NCBI GenBank assembly: GCA_903906425.1
Contig: CAIVKH010000317.1
Span: 1-43,214 of the forward strand
Source: an uncultured bacterium
Lineage (GTDB): Bacteria; Verrucomicrobiota; Kiritimatiellia; CAIVKH01
Length of the DNA stretch: 43,214 nt
Direction of reading: 5' to 3'
Shown here: positions 25,826 through 33,341 of the stretch, in pieces
Layout: each line of letters opens with the position of its first letter
Numbering within the stretch: position 1 is the first letter of the stretch
Program-made: the position numbers and the translations under genes
The notes under the pieces: generated by a model
Seen by the model: only the letters and a program-made list of their open reading frames with translations
Told to the model about the DNA's origin: nothing
The model's database searches: none

Positions 25826-27118
25826 ATGCTCATGCCTGTTGCGAAGAAGGAAATCATCGGCGTTGTCGGTCTCGGCTATGTCGGCCTGCCGCTGGCGGCG
25901 GCATTTGCGGAGAAGTTCAAGGTCGTTGGCTTTGACGTGAAGGCAAAGCGCGTGGAGGAACTGAGAGCCGGACGCGACAACACCGGCGAGGTGGACACGG
26001 CGGAACTGAAGCAACCGAACCTGACATTCACGACCGATGCCGGCGCGCTGGCGGGCTGCACGTTCATCATCGTCGCGGTGCCCACGCCGGTGAACGATGC
26101 GAAGGAGCCGGATTTCGAGCCGCTGGTTTCGTCTTCGACCACCGTCGGAAATATTCTGAAGCGCGGCATGATGGTCGCGTACGAGAGCACCGTCTATCCC
26201 GGCGTCACCGAGGAAATCTGCCTGCCCATTTTGGAGCGCGAATCCGGCCTGAAACTCGGCGATTTTGCGCTTGGCTACTCGCCGGAACGCGTAAACCCCG
26301 GCGACAAGGAACACACGGTCCGCACGATCAGGAAGATTGTCAGCGGCCACGATGCCGCGGCGCTGGCGCGCTGCGCAAAAGTTTATGGCTCGATCGTGAA
26401 GGCCGGAATTCATCGGGCCGCGAACATCAAGACCGCCGAGGCCGCGAAGGTGATCGAGAACGTCCAGCGCGATTTGAACATCGCGCTGATGAACGAGCTT
26501 TCGAAAATTTTCGAGCGCGTCGGAATCCGCACGAAGGACGTGCTCGAAGCCGCGGGGACCAAATGGAATTTTCACAAATATCATCCCGGCCTCGTCGGCG
26601 GACATTGCATCGGCGTTGATCCGTATTACCTGACGCATCTCGCGCTCAAGCTCGGCTATCACCCGGAGGTCATCCTGTCGGGACGCCGGATCAACGATTC
26701 GATGGGCTGGCACGTCGGCGACCTCGTCGTTCGCGAAATGAACCGCGCGGGCCGCGCGCTGAAGGATGCGAACATCTGGGTGCTCGGCATGACCTTCAAG
26801 GAAAACGTGCCGGATTTCCGGAACACGCGCGCCGTCGATGTCGTCGCGCACCTGCGAAGCTTCGGCGCAAATGTGACGACCTGGGAGCCGATGGGAACGC
26901 CGAAACAGATCAAAAAATATTTCGATCTTAACATGACGACGCCGAAAGAAGCTCGGGAGCTTGATGCCATCGTTTTGATCAACGCACACGAACCGTTCAG
27001 GAAGCTCAAACTCTCGGAGCTGCGGAAGAAGATGCGCACGCCCGTGCTCGTGGATGTGAAGAACTTCTTCGCCCGCGACGAGGCGGAACGCGCGGGGTTC
27101 CGCTACGTGAGTCTGTAG
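25826..27118 (+). CDS. Nucleotide-sugar dehydrogenase (UDP-HexNAc/UDP-glucose dehydrogenase family)
   Basis: The 430-residue NAD-dependent enzyme oxidises a UDP-sugar C6 alcohol to an acid. It has an N-terminal Rossmann motif (GVVGLGYVGLPLAAAFAEKFKVVGFD), 'AYESTVYPGVTEE', 'GYSPERVNPGD', the catalytic cysteine in 'GGHCIGVDPYYL', and a C-terminal domain with 'VLGMTFKENVPDFRNTRAVDVV'. The 'SPERVNPGDKEH' and 'KVIENVQRDLNIALMNEL' blocks suggest the UDP-N-acetylhexosamine (TviB/WbpA-like) branch. It would feed capsule or LPS synthesis. ATG 25826 follows AAGAAGGAA. The amidotransferase gene begins 9 nt after its stop. Confidence 0.9.
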   Translation: MLMPVAKKEIIGVVGLGYVGLPLAAAFAEKFKVVGFDVKAKRVEELRAGRDNTGEVDTAELKQPNLTFTTDAGALAGCTFIIVAVPTPVNDAKEPDFEPLVSSSTTVGNILKRGMMVAYESTVYPGVTEEICLPILERESGLKLGDFALGYSPERVNPGDKEHTVRTIRKIVSGHDAAALARCAKVYGSIVKAGIHRAANIKTAEAAKVIENVQRDLNIALMNELSKIFERVGIRTKDVLEAAGTKWNFHKYHPGLVGGHCIGVDPYYLTHLALKLGYHPEVILSGRRINDSMGWHVGDLVVREMNRAGRALKDANIWVLGMTFKENVPDFRNTRAVDVVAHLRSFGANVTTWEPMGTPKQIKKYFDLNMTTPKEARELDAIVLINAHEPFRKLKLSELRKKMRTPVLVDVKNFFARDEAERAGFRYVSL

Positions 27119-27127
27119 AATCCGCCG

Positions 27128-27805
27128 ATGAAAACCTGCGTCTGCCTGCAACACGTCCCGTTCGAAGGCCCCGGACATCTTCACCGGATTCTTGAGGACC
27201 TCGGCTATCGCATCGACAAGCGGATCGTGCCGTCCGGCGGACTTCCGGAATCAGCCGGCGACTTTCTTCTCGTGATGGGCGGACCGATGTCGGTGAACGA
27301 TCCCGACGACTGGATCGCGCGTGAAACAGAATTCATCCGCAATTCCGTCGGGGCGGGAATTCCGTATTTGGGAATATGTCTCGGCAGCCAGTTTCTTGCG
27401 AAGGCATTTGGCGGAATAATCACGCCCGGAAAATCGCCGGAAATCGGAATGACGACGCTGCGTCGCGCCGATGCCGGCGCGAAAGATCGCGCGTTCAGGA
27501 ATTTTCCGGAGATCTTCGAGGCGTTCGAGTGGCATGGCGAAGGGATCTCGCTGCCGCCGGAGGCGGAGGGGCTCGCAAGCTCCGCGCTGTTCGACGTGCA
27601 GGCGTTTCGAATCGGCGCGAAGGCGTACGGATTCCTGTTCCACGTCGAAGTTGAACCCGACAACGTCGCGGCGCTCTGCCGCAACTGCGAAGGCGATCTC
27701 GTCCGCGCGCGCCTCGATGCCACCGAAGTCGAGGAAGAGGCCGCGCCACATTTTGAACTGATGCAGGAATATCTCCGCGGGTTCATGGCATCGCTGCTGG
27801 CGTAG
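27128..27805 (+). CDS. Class I glutamine amidotransferase
   Basis: The 225-residue stand-alone GATase-1 domain has the catalytic triad visible: Cys84 in YLGICLGSQ, His172 and Glu174 in FHVEVEP. The oxyanion segment is 'LLVMGGPMSVND'. It resembles GMP-synthase-like amidotransferases of unknown acceptor (the YfeJ/GuaA-like group). Adjacency to the nucleotide-sugar dehydrogenase may be co-transcription without a functional link, though amidation of a uronic acid sugar is conceivable (inference only). Confidence 0.87.
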   Translation: MKTCVCLQHVPFEGPGHLHRILEDLGYRIDKRIVPSGGLPESAGDFLLVMGGPMSVNDPDDWIARETEFIRNSVGAGIPYLGICLGSQFLAKAFGGIITPGKSPEIGMTTLRRADAGAKDRAFRNFPEIFEAFEWHGEGISLPPEAEGLASSALFDVQAFRIGAKAYGFLFHVEVEPDNVAALCRNCEGDLVRARLDATEVEEEAAPHFELMQEYLRGFMASLLA

Positions 27806-27898
27806 ATCGTCCTGCGGCCAAATTCCGCTTGCCAACCCGGATCAATCTCCGCACGGTCGGGTACAAACGCCGCCGAAGGAAACGCGCCGGGTGATTGG

Positions 27899-28870
27899 AT
27901 GATTCGTTCGTTTGTATTCAGCCAGGGAAAGCTTGTGAGCCAGGATATCGGCCTGGACCTGATGCACTCGTTTCTGTTCGACGATGACGTGCAAATCTGG
28001 TGCGACCTCGAACAGCCAACCGATGCGGAAACCCGAACCGTCCTCGAGAAAACCTTCCAGTTTCACCCGCTCGCGATTGAGGACTGCGTGACCGTTTCCG
28101 AACAGCCCAAGGTTGACGAATACGAGAACAGCCTTTTTTTGGTTCTGCACGCCGTGGATTTCGTCGCGCAGTCTCACGAGTTCTCGACGACGGAGATTGA
28201 TCTGTTCATCGGCAAGAATTTTCTCGTGACCTATCACAACAGGCCCGTCCGCTGCATCGCCTCGACCATCGAGCGCATCATCAAGAACGCCGCGTTGATC
28301 GCGAAAGCCCCCGACCGGCTGACCTACACGATTCTCGACTTCCTCCTCGACAACTACGAGCCGTCTCTGGCCGATCTCTCGGCGGATATCGAGAAGCTGG
28401 AAAACGATGTTCTCGCCGGACAATCGCGACATGTGCTCTCGACGCTTCAGCATCTGAAGGCCGAGGTGCAGCGTGTCCGTCAGATCGCCGCTCCGCAGCG
28501 GGAAGTCATCGGTCGCATGGCGCGCGGGGAGTTCAAGCTCATCCGCGCACATCTGCTGCCCTATTTTCGCGACCTGCAGGACCGCCTCGTTGATTTTTCC
28601 GGCCGTGCCGACCGCTACCGCGACTCGCTCGGCGCAATCATGCAGACGCATCTTGCGCTTCAGCAAAACGACATGAACAAGATCATCAAGGTGCTCACCG
28701 TGATCACGGTTCTTTCGACACCTGTGCAAATCGTCACGAGCTTCTACGGCATGAATTTTATCCACATGCCCGAACTCCAGGTGCAGTTCGCACATCTCTA
28801 CGTGCTCCTTGTCTCCATTGTCATGACCTGGCTAATTTACTGGCTTCTCAAACGTCAACAGTGGCTATGA
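27899..28870 (+). CDS. corA: CorA-family divalent metal transporter
   Basis: The 323-residue product has a large cytoplasmic N-terminal domain with long helices (about 150-255). It ends in two membrane helices; the GMN selectivity motif is in 'SFYGMNFIHMPELQ' followed by the last helix. It imports Mg2+ or related ions as a pentamer. ATG 27899 follows GGGTGATTGG, which incidentally looks like half of the palindromic repeat. The stop overlaps the ATG of the PIN-PhoH gene (ATGA at 28867-28870). Confidence 0.92.
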   Translation: MIRSFVFSQGKLVSQDIGLDLMHSFLFDDDVQIWCDLEQPTDAETRTVLEKTFQFHPLAIEDCVTVSEQPKVDEYENSLFLVLHAVDFVAQSHEFSTTEIDLFIGKNFLVTYHNRPVRCIASTIERIIKNAALIAKAPDRLTYTILDFLLDNYEPSLADLSADIEKLENDVLAGQSRHVLSTLQHLKAEVQRVRQIAAPQREVIGRMARGEFKLIRAHLLPYFRDLQDRLVDFSGRADRYRDSLGAIMQTHLALQQNDMNKIIKVLTVITVLSTPVQIVTSFYGMNFIHMPELQVQFAHLYVLLVSIVMTWLIYWLLKRQQWL

Positions 28871-30192
28871 ATAGGAACCGCACACCGACAAACATCATGA
28901 AGAACTACATCCTCGACACCAACGTCCTTCTCCACGACCCGACCGCAATTTCGCGATTTCAAGACAACAACGTCGTCATCCCGCTGAAAGTCCTCGAAGA
29001 AATTGACACGTTCAAACGCGACCAGTCCGAACTCGGCCGCAACTCCCGCACCGTCGCCCGTTCGCTCGACGCGCTGCGCGCGCGCGGCAAACTCAATCAC
29101 GGTGTTCCGCTCGACAACGGCGGACACCTCCGCATCGCGTTCCCCGGAGATAAAGCTCATGCGCTCAGCGGCCTTTCCGCCGACGATCAAATCATCACGA
29201 TCGCGATGGAGCTTTCACAACAGCCCGGCGAACCGCCGTGCATCGTCGTCAGCAAAGACATCAACCTGCGATTGAAAGCCGATGCTCTCGGCCTGGCCGC
29301 GGAAGATTATGAATCCGATCGTGTGGACATCACCGAGCTTTACACGGGCCACGCGGAAATCGCCGTGCCATCCGCGACGATCGCGGCGTTCCGCCATGAC
29401 GGCAAAGTCGAATTTGCCAGCTCGAATCTTTCGCCGAATCAATACGTCATGCTCCGCGACGAGAAGGACCAGAGCAACACCGTCCTCGCGCGCTTCGACA
29501 ACGCGACCAAGAATCTTGTGCCGCTGATTCCCACGCCCGACGAAATCAAAATGGTCCATCCGCGAAATCGCGAGCAGCACTACGCGATGGACGCGCTGCT
29601 CAACGACGACATCAAGCTCGTCACCATCATCGGAAAGGCCGGCACCGGCAAGACGCTGCTCGCCGTCGCCGCCGCGCTCTTCAAAACGATGGACGTGAAA
29701 ACATATCGCCGCATGCTCGTCTGCCGCCCGACAATTCCGATGGGCAAGGACATCGGCTTTTTGCCCGGCACGATGGAGGAAAAACTCAACCCGTGGATGC
29801 AGCCGATCTACGACGCGCTCGACCTGCTCTCATCGGGCCGCCGCAACGGCTGGAAAAAATCGCTCGAAATGAACGGCGAAGACGACCGCATCGGCATCGA
29901 ACCGCTCACCTACATCCGCGGCCGCAGCATTCCCAACCAGTACATCGTCGTGGACGAGGCGCAAAACCTCACGCCGCTCGAAGCAAAAACCGTTCTCACG
30001 CGCGTCGGCCCCGGCACGAAAATCGTCATGGTCGGCGACATTTACCAGATCGACAATCCCTTCCTCGACAGCATGAGCAATGGCCTCAGTTCCGTCGTCG
30101 AACGTTTCCGCCCGCACGCCATCGCCGCGCACATCCATCTGAACAAAGGCGTCCGTTCCGAGATCGCCGAACTTGCCGCGAATTTATTGTGA
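28867..30192 (+). CDS. PIN-PhoH fusion ATPase (PhoH2-type)
   Basis: The 441-residue product has an N-terminal PIN nuclease domain (KNYILDTNVLLHDPTAI, acidic residues in 'ILDTN' and 'EEID') and a C-terminal PhoH ATPase domain. Walker A is GKAGTGKT, followed by 'RRMLVCRPTIPMGKDIGFLPGTMEEKLNPWMQPI' and Walker B YIVVDEAQN. Such fusions are considered RNA helicase/RNase enzymes. ATG 28867 overlaps the corA stop; ATG 28897, just before the conserved KNYILDTN, is an equally possible start, and neither has a good Shine-Dalgarno. The stop TGA (30190-30192) overlaps the ATG at 30192 that was probably the original start of the methyltransferase gene. Confidence 0.9.
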   Translation: MNRNRTPTNIMKNYILDTNVLLHDPTAISRFQDNNVVIPLKVLEEIDTFKRDQSELGRNSRTVARSLDALRARGKLNHGVPLDNGGHLRIAFPGDKAHALSGLSADDQIITIAMELSQQPGEPPCIVVSKDINLRLKADALGLAAEDYESDRVDITELYTGHAEIAVPSATIAAFRHDGKVEFASSNLSPNQYVMLRDEKDQSNTVLARFDNATKNLVPLIPTPDEIKMVHPRNREQHYAMDALLNDDIKLVTIIGKAGTGKTLLAVAAALFKTMDVKTYRRMLVCRPTIPMGKDIGFLPGTMEEKLNPWMQPIYDALDLLSSGRRNGWKKSLEMNGEDDRIGIEPLTYIRGRSIPNQYIVVDEAQNLTPLEAKTVLTRVGPGTKIVMVGDIYQIDNPFLDSMSNGLSSVVERFRPHAIAAHIHLNKGVRSEIAELAANLL

Positions 30193-30266
30193 TGAACCCG
30201 CGCGCCGGAAAACTTCCAATGATTGGAAATTCCGCCGGCGCAAACTTCCAATCATTGGAAAAATGA
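30192..30266 (+). other. 24-codon leader ORF created by repeat insertion
   Basis: ATG 30192 overlaps the phoH stop (TGATG) and opens MNPRA, the same first five residues as the methyltransferase starting at 30263. It then reads through both palindromes and ends at TGA 30264-30266, which overlaps the methyltransferase ATG as ATGA. I read it as the ancestral start codon cut off by the repeat insertion, now encoding a short leader that could couple translation from phoH to the methyltransferase. No protein function is implied. Confidence 0.45.
30214..30260. repeat. Palindromic repeat cluster 12 (two copies)
   Basis: TTCCAATGATTGGAA starts at 30214 and TTCCAATCATTGGAA at 30246, 32 bp apart, spacer ATTCCGCCGGCGCAAAC. 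Both copies are perfect. The cluster ends 2 nt before the methyltransferase start codon. Confidence 0.95.
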
Positions 30267-31498
30267 ACCCGCGCGCCGCAGAACGACTCGCCTCGAACGC
30301 CCTCGACTGCCTGCGCGAAACGATACGCGCCGTCGGCGAAGGCCGCCCGGCCGACCAGACGATCTTTGCTTTGTATCGCGCGCATCCCAACTGGGGATCG
30401 CGCGACCGCCGGTTTATCTCGCAGCTCGTCTTTTCATTCTTCCGCTGGCGCGGCTGGCTCGCCGAACTCGAACTAAACCTCGCCGCCTCGCTCGCCTATT
30501 CGCTGGATTCGAACGAACCGCACATTGCGCAGACCGCAATCGCCGGCCACGAAATGCCGGCGTGGCACGGATTGTCCGTTGCCGAAAAAATGGCCGCGCT
30601 CGGCGCGAAGATCGGAAAAACTTTGACGCACGAAATGCTCGTGCCGGATTGGCTGACGACCGAAGTCGTAGCTTCAGAACGCGAGTGCAAGGATCTGATC
30701 GAGAGTTTTCAGACCCGCCCGCCCACGTGGGTTCGCGCTTGCGAAGGCCACGTCGATGAAGTTCTCGCTGCGCTGCAAGAACACGAAGCCGCGCCGCGGC
30801 GTCACGACAGGATCGCGAATGCCATCGCGTGCGAAGGCGGCGTCAACTTTCAGGAAATCCGAAAACAAATCGGCCTCTTTTTCGAAGTGCAGGACATCGC
30901 CTCACAAGCCGTCGGGTTGATCTGCGCGCCAAAACCGGGCGAACGTTGGCTGGATGTTTGCGCAGGGTCCGGCGGAAAATCGCTTCATCTCGCCGATCTC
31001 ATGCGCAATCGCGGCGAAATCGTCGCGACCGACGTTCGCGCCTCCGCGCTCGAGCAACTCGCGAAGCGCGCGGAAAAATCAGGCTACAATATCATCCATC
31101 CGCTGCCACGGGACACGGACCCCGACGGCGAATTTGACGGCGTTCTCGTTGATGCCCCGTGCAGCGGCATCGGAACCTGGTCGCGAAATCCCGACATGCG
31201 CTGGCGGACCGCCGCACAGACTGTCCACAAATGCGCGAAGCAGCAGATCGAAATTCTCCTCCATGCCGCCGGTTTCGTGAAACCCGGCGGAACGCTGAGT
31301 TATTCGGTTTGTACGATCACGCGCGCTGAAACAACGGACATCGTCGAAAACTTTCTCGCCGCGCGGAATGACTTTGAACCGTCTGAATTCCGCGATCCGC
31401 TTATGGCCATCCATCCTCCGTCCTCCGTCCTCACCTTGCTTCCGAGCGACGGCCCCGGCGACGGAATGTTCATCGCGAAATTCAGGAGAAAACCGTGA
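30263..31498 (+). CDS. RsmB/NOP2-type rRNA/tRNA (cytosine-5)-methyltransferase
   Basis: The 411-residue product has an N-terminal NusB-like helical region (about 1-150), an SAM-binding domain with 'LDVCAGSGGKSLHLADLM', motif IV 'VDAPCSGIGTWSRNPDMRW' and the catalytic cysteine motif VI 'LSYSVCTITRAE'. It methylates cytosine in RNA, most likely 16S rRNA. ATG 30263 is preferred because it gives the family-like start; the ancestral ATG at 30192 is now out of frame. Residues around 383-389 are encoded by a heptamer repeat (31414-31434). The stop overlaps the GTG start of the next gene. Confidence 0.88.
   Translation: MNPRAAERLASNALDCLRETIRAVGEGRPADQTIFALYRAHPNWGSRDRRFISQLVFSFFRWRGWLAELELNLAASLAYSLDSNEPHIAQTAIAGHEMPAWHGLSVAEKMAALGAKIGKTLTHEMLVPDWLTTEVVASERECKDLIESFQTRPPTWVRACEGHVDEVLAALQEHEAAPRRHDRIANAIACEGGVNFQEIRKQIGLFFEVQDIASQAVGLICAPKPGERWLDVCAGSGGKSLHLADLMRNRGEIVATDVRASALEQLAKRAEKSGYNIIHPLPRDTDPDGEFDGVLVDAPCSGIGTWSRNPDMRWRTAAQTVHKCAKQQIEILLHAAGFVKPGGTLSYSVCTITRAETTDIVENFLAARNDFEPSEFRDPLMAIHPPSSVLTLLPSDGPGDGMFIAKFRRKP
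31414..31434. repeat. Heptamer array (TCCTCCG)n in methyltransferase 3' end
   Basis: Three 7-mers, TCCTCCG, TCCTCCG and TCCTCAC, lie in the last 90 nt of the methyltransferase gene and encode HPPSSVLT. The sequence differs from the AAATC-core heptamers but has the same unit length. Confidence 0.6.
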
Positions 31499-32304
31499 GT
31501 CGTTTGCGACCTTTCGTTGTCATCGCGGCCCTCGCAACCGCACAGCTTCGCGCCGCCGAAGTCACGATCCGCGTTGCAAACGAAGGCTGGAATGGCGCGG
31601 CCACGGAAAATATCCAGAAGCTGCTCGCCAATGTCGCGCCGCAGTTCGCCACGAATTTTCCGGGCCGGAATTTCGAACCGATTTTTGTCGCTCCAGGCGA
31701 CGACTCGCCGATCACGCTGGTTGGCAAAACCGATCGCGGTGAAATCCGCGTGCGGCTGACATCGCGGGGAAATTTTTGGGCGCAGTATTCCTACCAGTTC
31801 GCGCACGAGTTCTGTCACATCTGCTGCCATTACGAAAAATACTGGGACAACAAACATCCGAACCAGTGGTTCGAGGAATCGCTCTGCGAAACCGCGTCGC
31901 TTTTCGCGCTGCGGCGGATGGCGGAAACCTGGCCGGCCCGCGCGCCGTATCCGAGCTGGAAGAGTTTCGCGCCGCATCTCGGCGAATATGCCGACAAGTT
32001 ATTGAAAGATGAAAAAAGGAAATTACCCGCAGGCGTTTCGCTCGCCGCATGGTTCCGCGAGAACGAGTCCTCCATGCGGGCCGACGGAACGATTCGGGAA
32101 AAGAACGCCGTAGTCGCCAGCATGCTGCTGCCGATGTTTGAGGAAAATCCATCGCGCTGGGAAGTCGTGAGTTATCTGAACGACAGCCCGAAGAAACCGG
32201 CAGAATCGTTTGCCGATTATCTCGGCGCCTGGCGCGAGAACGCGCCGCGAAAATATTCGGCTTTCATCGGGCGGATCGCGGCGCAATTCGGAATCGAACT
32301 CTAG
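31495..32304 (+). CDS. Putative exported zinc metallopeptidase (gluzincin-like HEFCH)
   Basis: The 269-residue product has a signal peptide (about 1-21, ending LRAAE). A zinc-peptidase-like helix 'QFAHEFCHICCHY' places HExxH at His104-His108. Glutamates 127/128 follow about 20 residues later in 'NQWFEESLCETAS', the spacing of gluzincins. Cysteines crowd this helix. I do not recognise a named family; the remainder (tryptophan-rich C-terminal half) shows no known motif. GTG 31495 overlaps the methyltransferase stop, suggesting coupling. Its stop shares CTAG with the convergent hisC stop. Metallopeptidase activity is inferred from the motif only. Confidence 0.65.
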   Translation: MSRLRPFVVIAALATAQLRAAEVTIRVANEGWNGAATENIQKLLANVAPQFATNFPGRNFEPIFVAPGDDSPITLVGKTDRGEIRVRLTSRGNFWAQYSYQFAHEFCHICCHYEKYWDNKHPNQWFEESLCETASLFALRRMAETWPARAPYPSWKSFAPHLGEYADKLLKDEKRKLPAGVSLAAWFRENESSMRADGTIREKNAVVASMLLPMFEENPSRWEVVSYLNDSPKKPAESFADYLGAWRENAPRKYSAFIGRIAAQFGIEL

Positions 32305-33326
32305 GTTTCCGTCATCGCCAGCAGCGCATTCATCTGCGCGTCGGTGCCGACGGTGATTCGCAAATATTCGCCGGTGCGTCCGCCGGGGAAATAGCGGACG
32401 AAGATTTTCTTTCCGCGAAGAAATTCGAAAACCTCCCGCGCCGGTTTCCGCGGCGGTTTCGTCCACAGGAAATTCGTGGCCGACTCGAAAACCGTCCACC
32501 CGCGCATCCGAAGCTCGCGCGCCACGCGTTCGCGCGTGGCGATGATTCTCGCGGCATTCGTCCGGAAATGATCGAGATCATTCAACGCCGCGAGGCCGAG
32601 GTGCTGAGTCAGCATCGAAATGTTGTACGAATCCTTAATCTTGAAAAGCGCCTCGATCAGCGGCGCGGGACCGAGCGCGTAGCCGAGACGGAGACCGGCG
32701 AGCGAAAATGATTTCGAGAGCGTTCGCGCGACCAGGACATTCGGCAACGAAAGTGCGAGATCCGCACAATTCTCCGGCGAGAAATCCACATAGGCTTCAT
32801 CAATCAAAACAACGCCACGAAAATTCCGGCAAAATTCAACGACATTCTTTTTCGCGAACAACAAACTCGTCGGCGCGTTTGGATTCGTGAGGAAGAATAA
32901 ATCGCTGTGATCGGCCTGCGGGGTGATCCATCCAAAATCGTGCGGCAGCGGCAACGGCTTTGCCGAGCTTCCTTCGATGGCGGCGAGCACCGGATAAAGC
33001 GAATAGGACGGATCGAAAAAACCGATCGTGCCGTCCCGTTCCACAAAGGCCCGCGCGCACAGCGCGAGAACCTCATCCGATCCGTTGCCGACAAAAACAT
33101 TTTCGACTGCGCATCCGTGAATCTCTGCGGTCCGCTGCCGCAACGAACTCGAAACTGGATCGGAATAAAGCCGCAATCGTTCCCCGTCGAATTCGCGCAT
33201 CGCCGCGAAAACGCGCGGCGATGGCGGATACGGATTTTCATTCGTGTTGAGTTTGATGACGCCCGCATCCTTCGGCTGCTCGCCGGGAACGTAAGCGTGA
33301 AGAGTTTGAACGGCGGACCGAATCAT
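32301..33326 (-). CDS. hisC: Histidinol-phosphate aminotransferase
   Basis: The 341-residue fold-type I PLP enzyme has 'IKLNTNENPYPPSP' at the N-terminus, 'VFVGNGSDEVL', 'LTNPNAPTS', 'VLIDEAYVDFS', the PLP lysine in 'RTLSKSFSLAGLRLGY', and 'YLRITVGTDAQMNALL' at the C-terminus. It interconverts imidazole-acetol phosphate and histidinol phosphate. It is the last gene of a minus-strand operon, 15 nt after hisD. The stop is in the CTAG shared with the convergent metallopeptidase gene. Confidence 0.93.
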   Translation of the reverse strand: MIRSAVQTLHAYVPGEQPKDAGVIKLNTNENPYPPSPRVFAAMREFDGERLRLYSDPVSSSLRQRTAEIHGCAVENVFVGNGSDEVLALCARAFVERDGTIGFFDPSYSLYPVLAAIEGSSAKPLPLPHDFGWITPQADHSDLFFLTNPNAPTSLLFAKKNVVEFCRNFRGVVLIDEAYVDFSPENCADLALSLPNVLVARTLSKSFSLAGLRLGYALGPAPLIEALFKIKDSYNISMLTQHLGLAALNDLDHFRTNAARIIATRERVARELRMRGWTVFESATNFLWTKPPRKPAREVFEFLRGKKIFVRYFPGGRTGEYLRITVGTDAQMNALLAMTET

Positions 33327-33341
33327 CGCTGCACCTGAAAC

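Larger units (their letters stand above)
30192..30278. repeat. 16-bp direct repeat flanking palindromic cluster 12
   Basis: ATGAACCCGCGCGCCG occurs at 30192-30207 and again at 30263-30278, a 71-bp offset. Between the copies lie 55 bp made of GAAAAC, palindrome, 17-nt spacer, palindrome and AA. This is the layout of an insertion with target-site duplication. Confidence 0.9.

Noticed and set aside
27889-27899. Half of the palindrome (TGATTGGA) just before corA
   Set aside because: Eight bases without the other arm or a partner 32 bp away; cannot be separated from chance.
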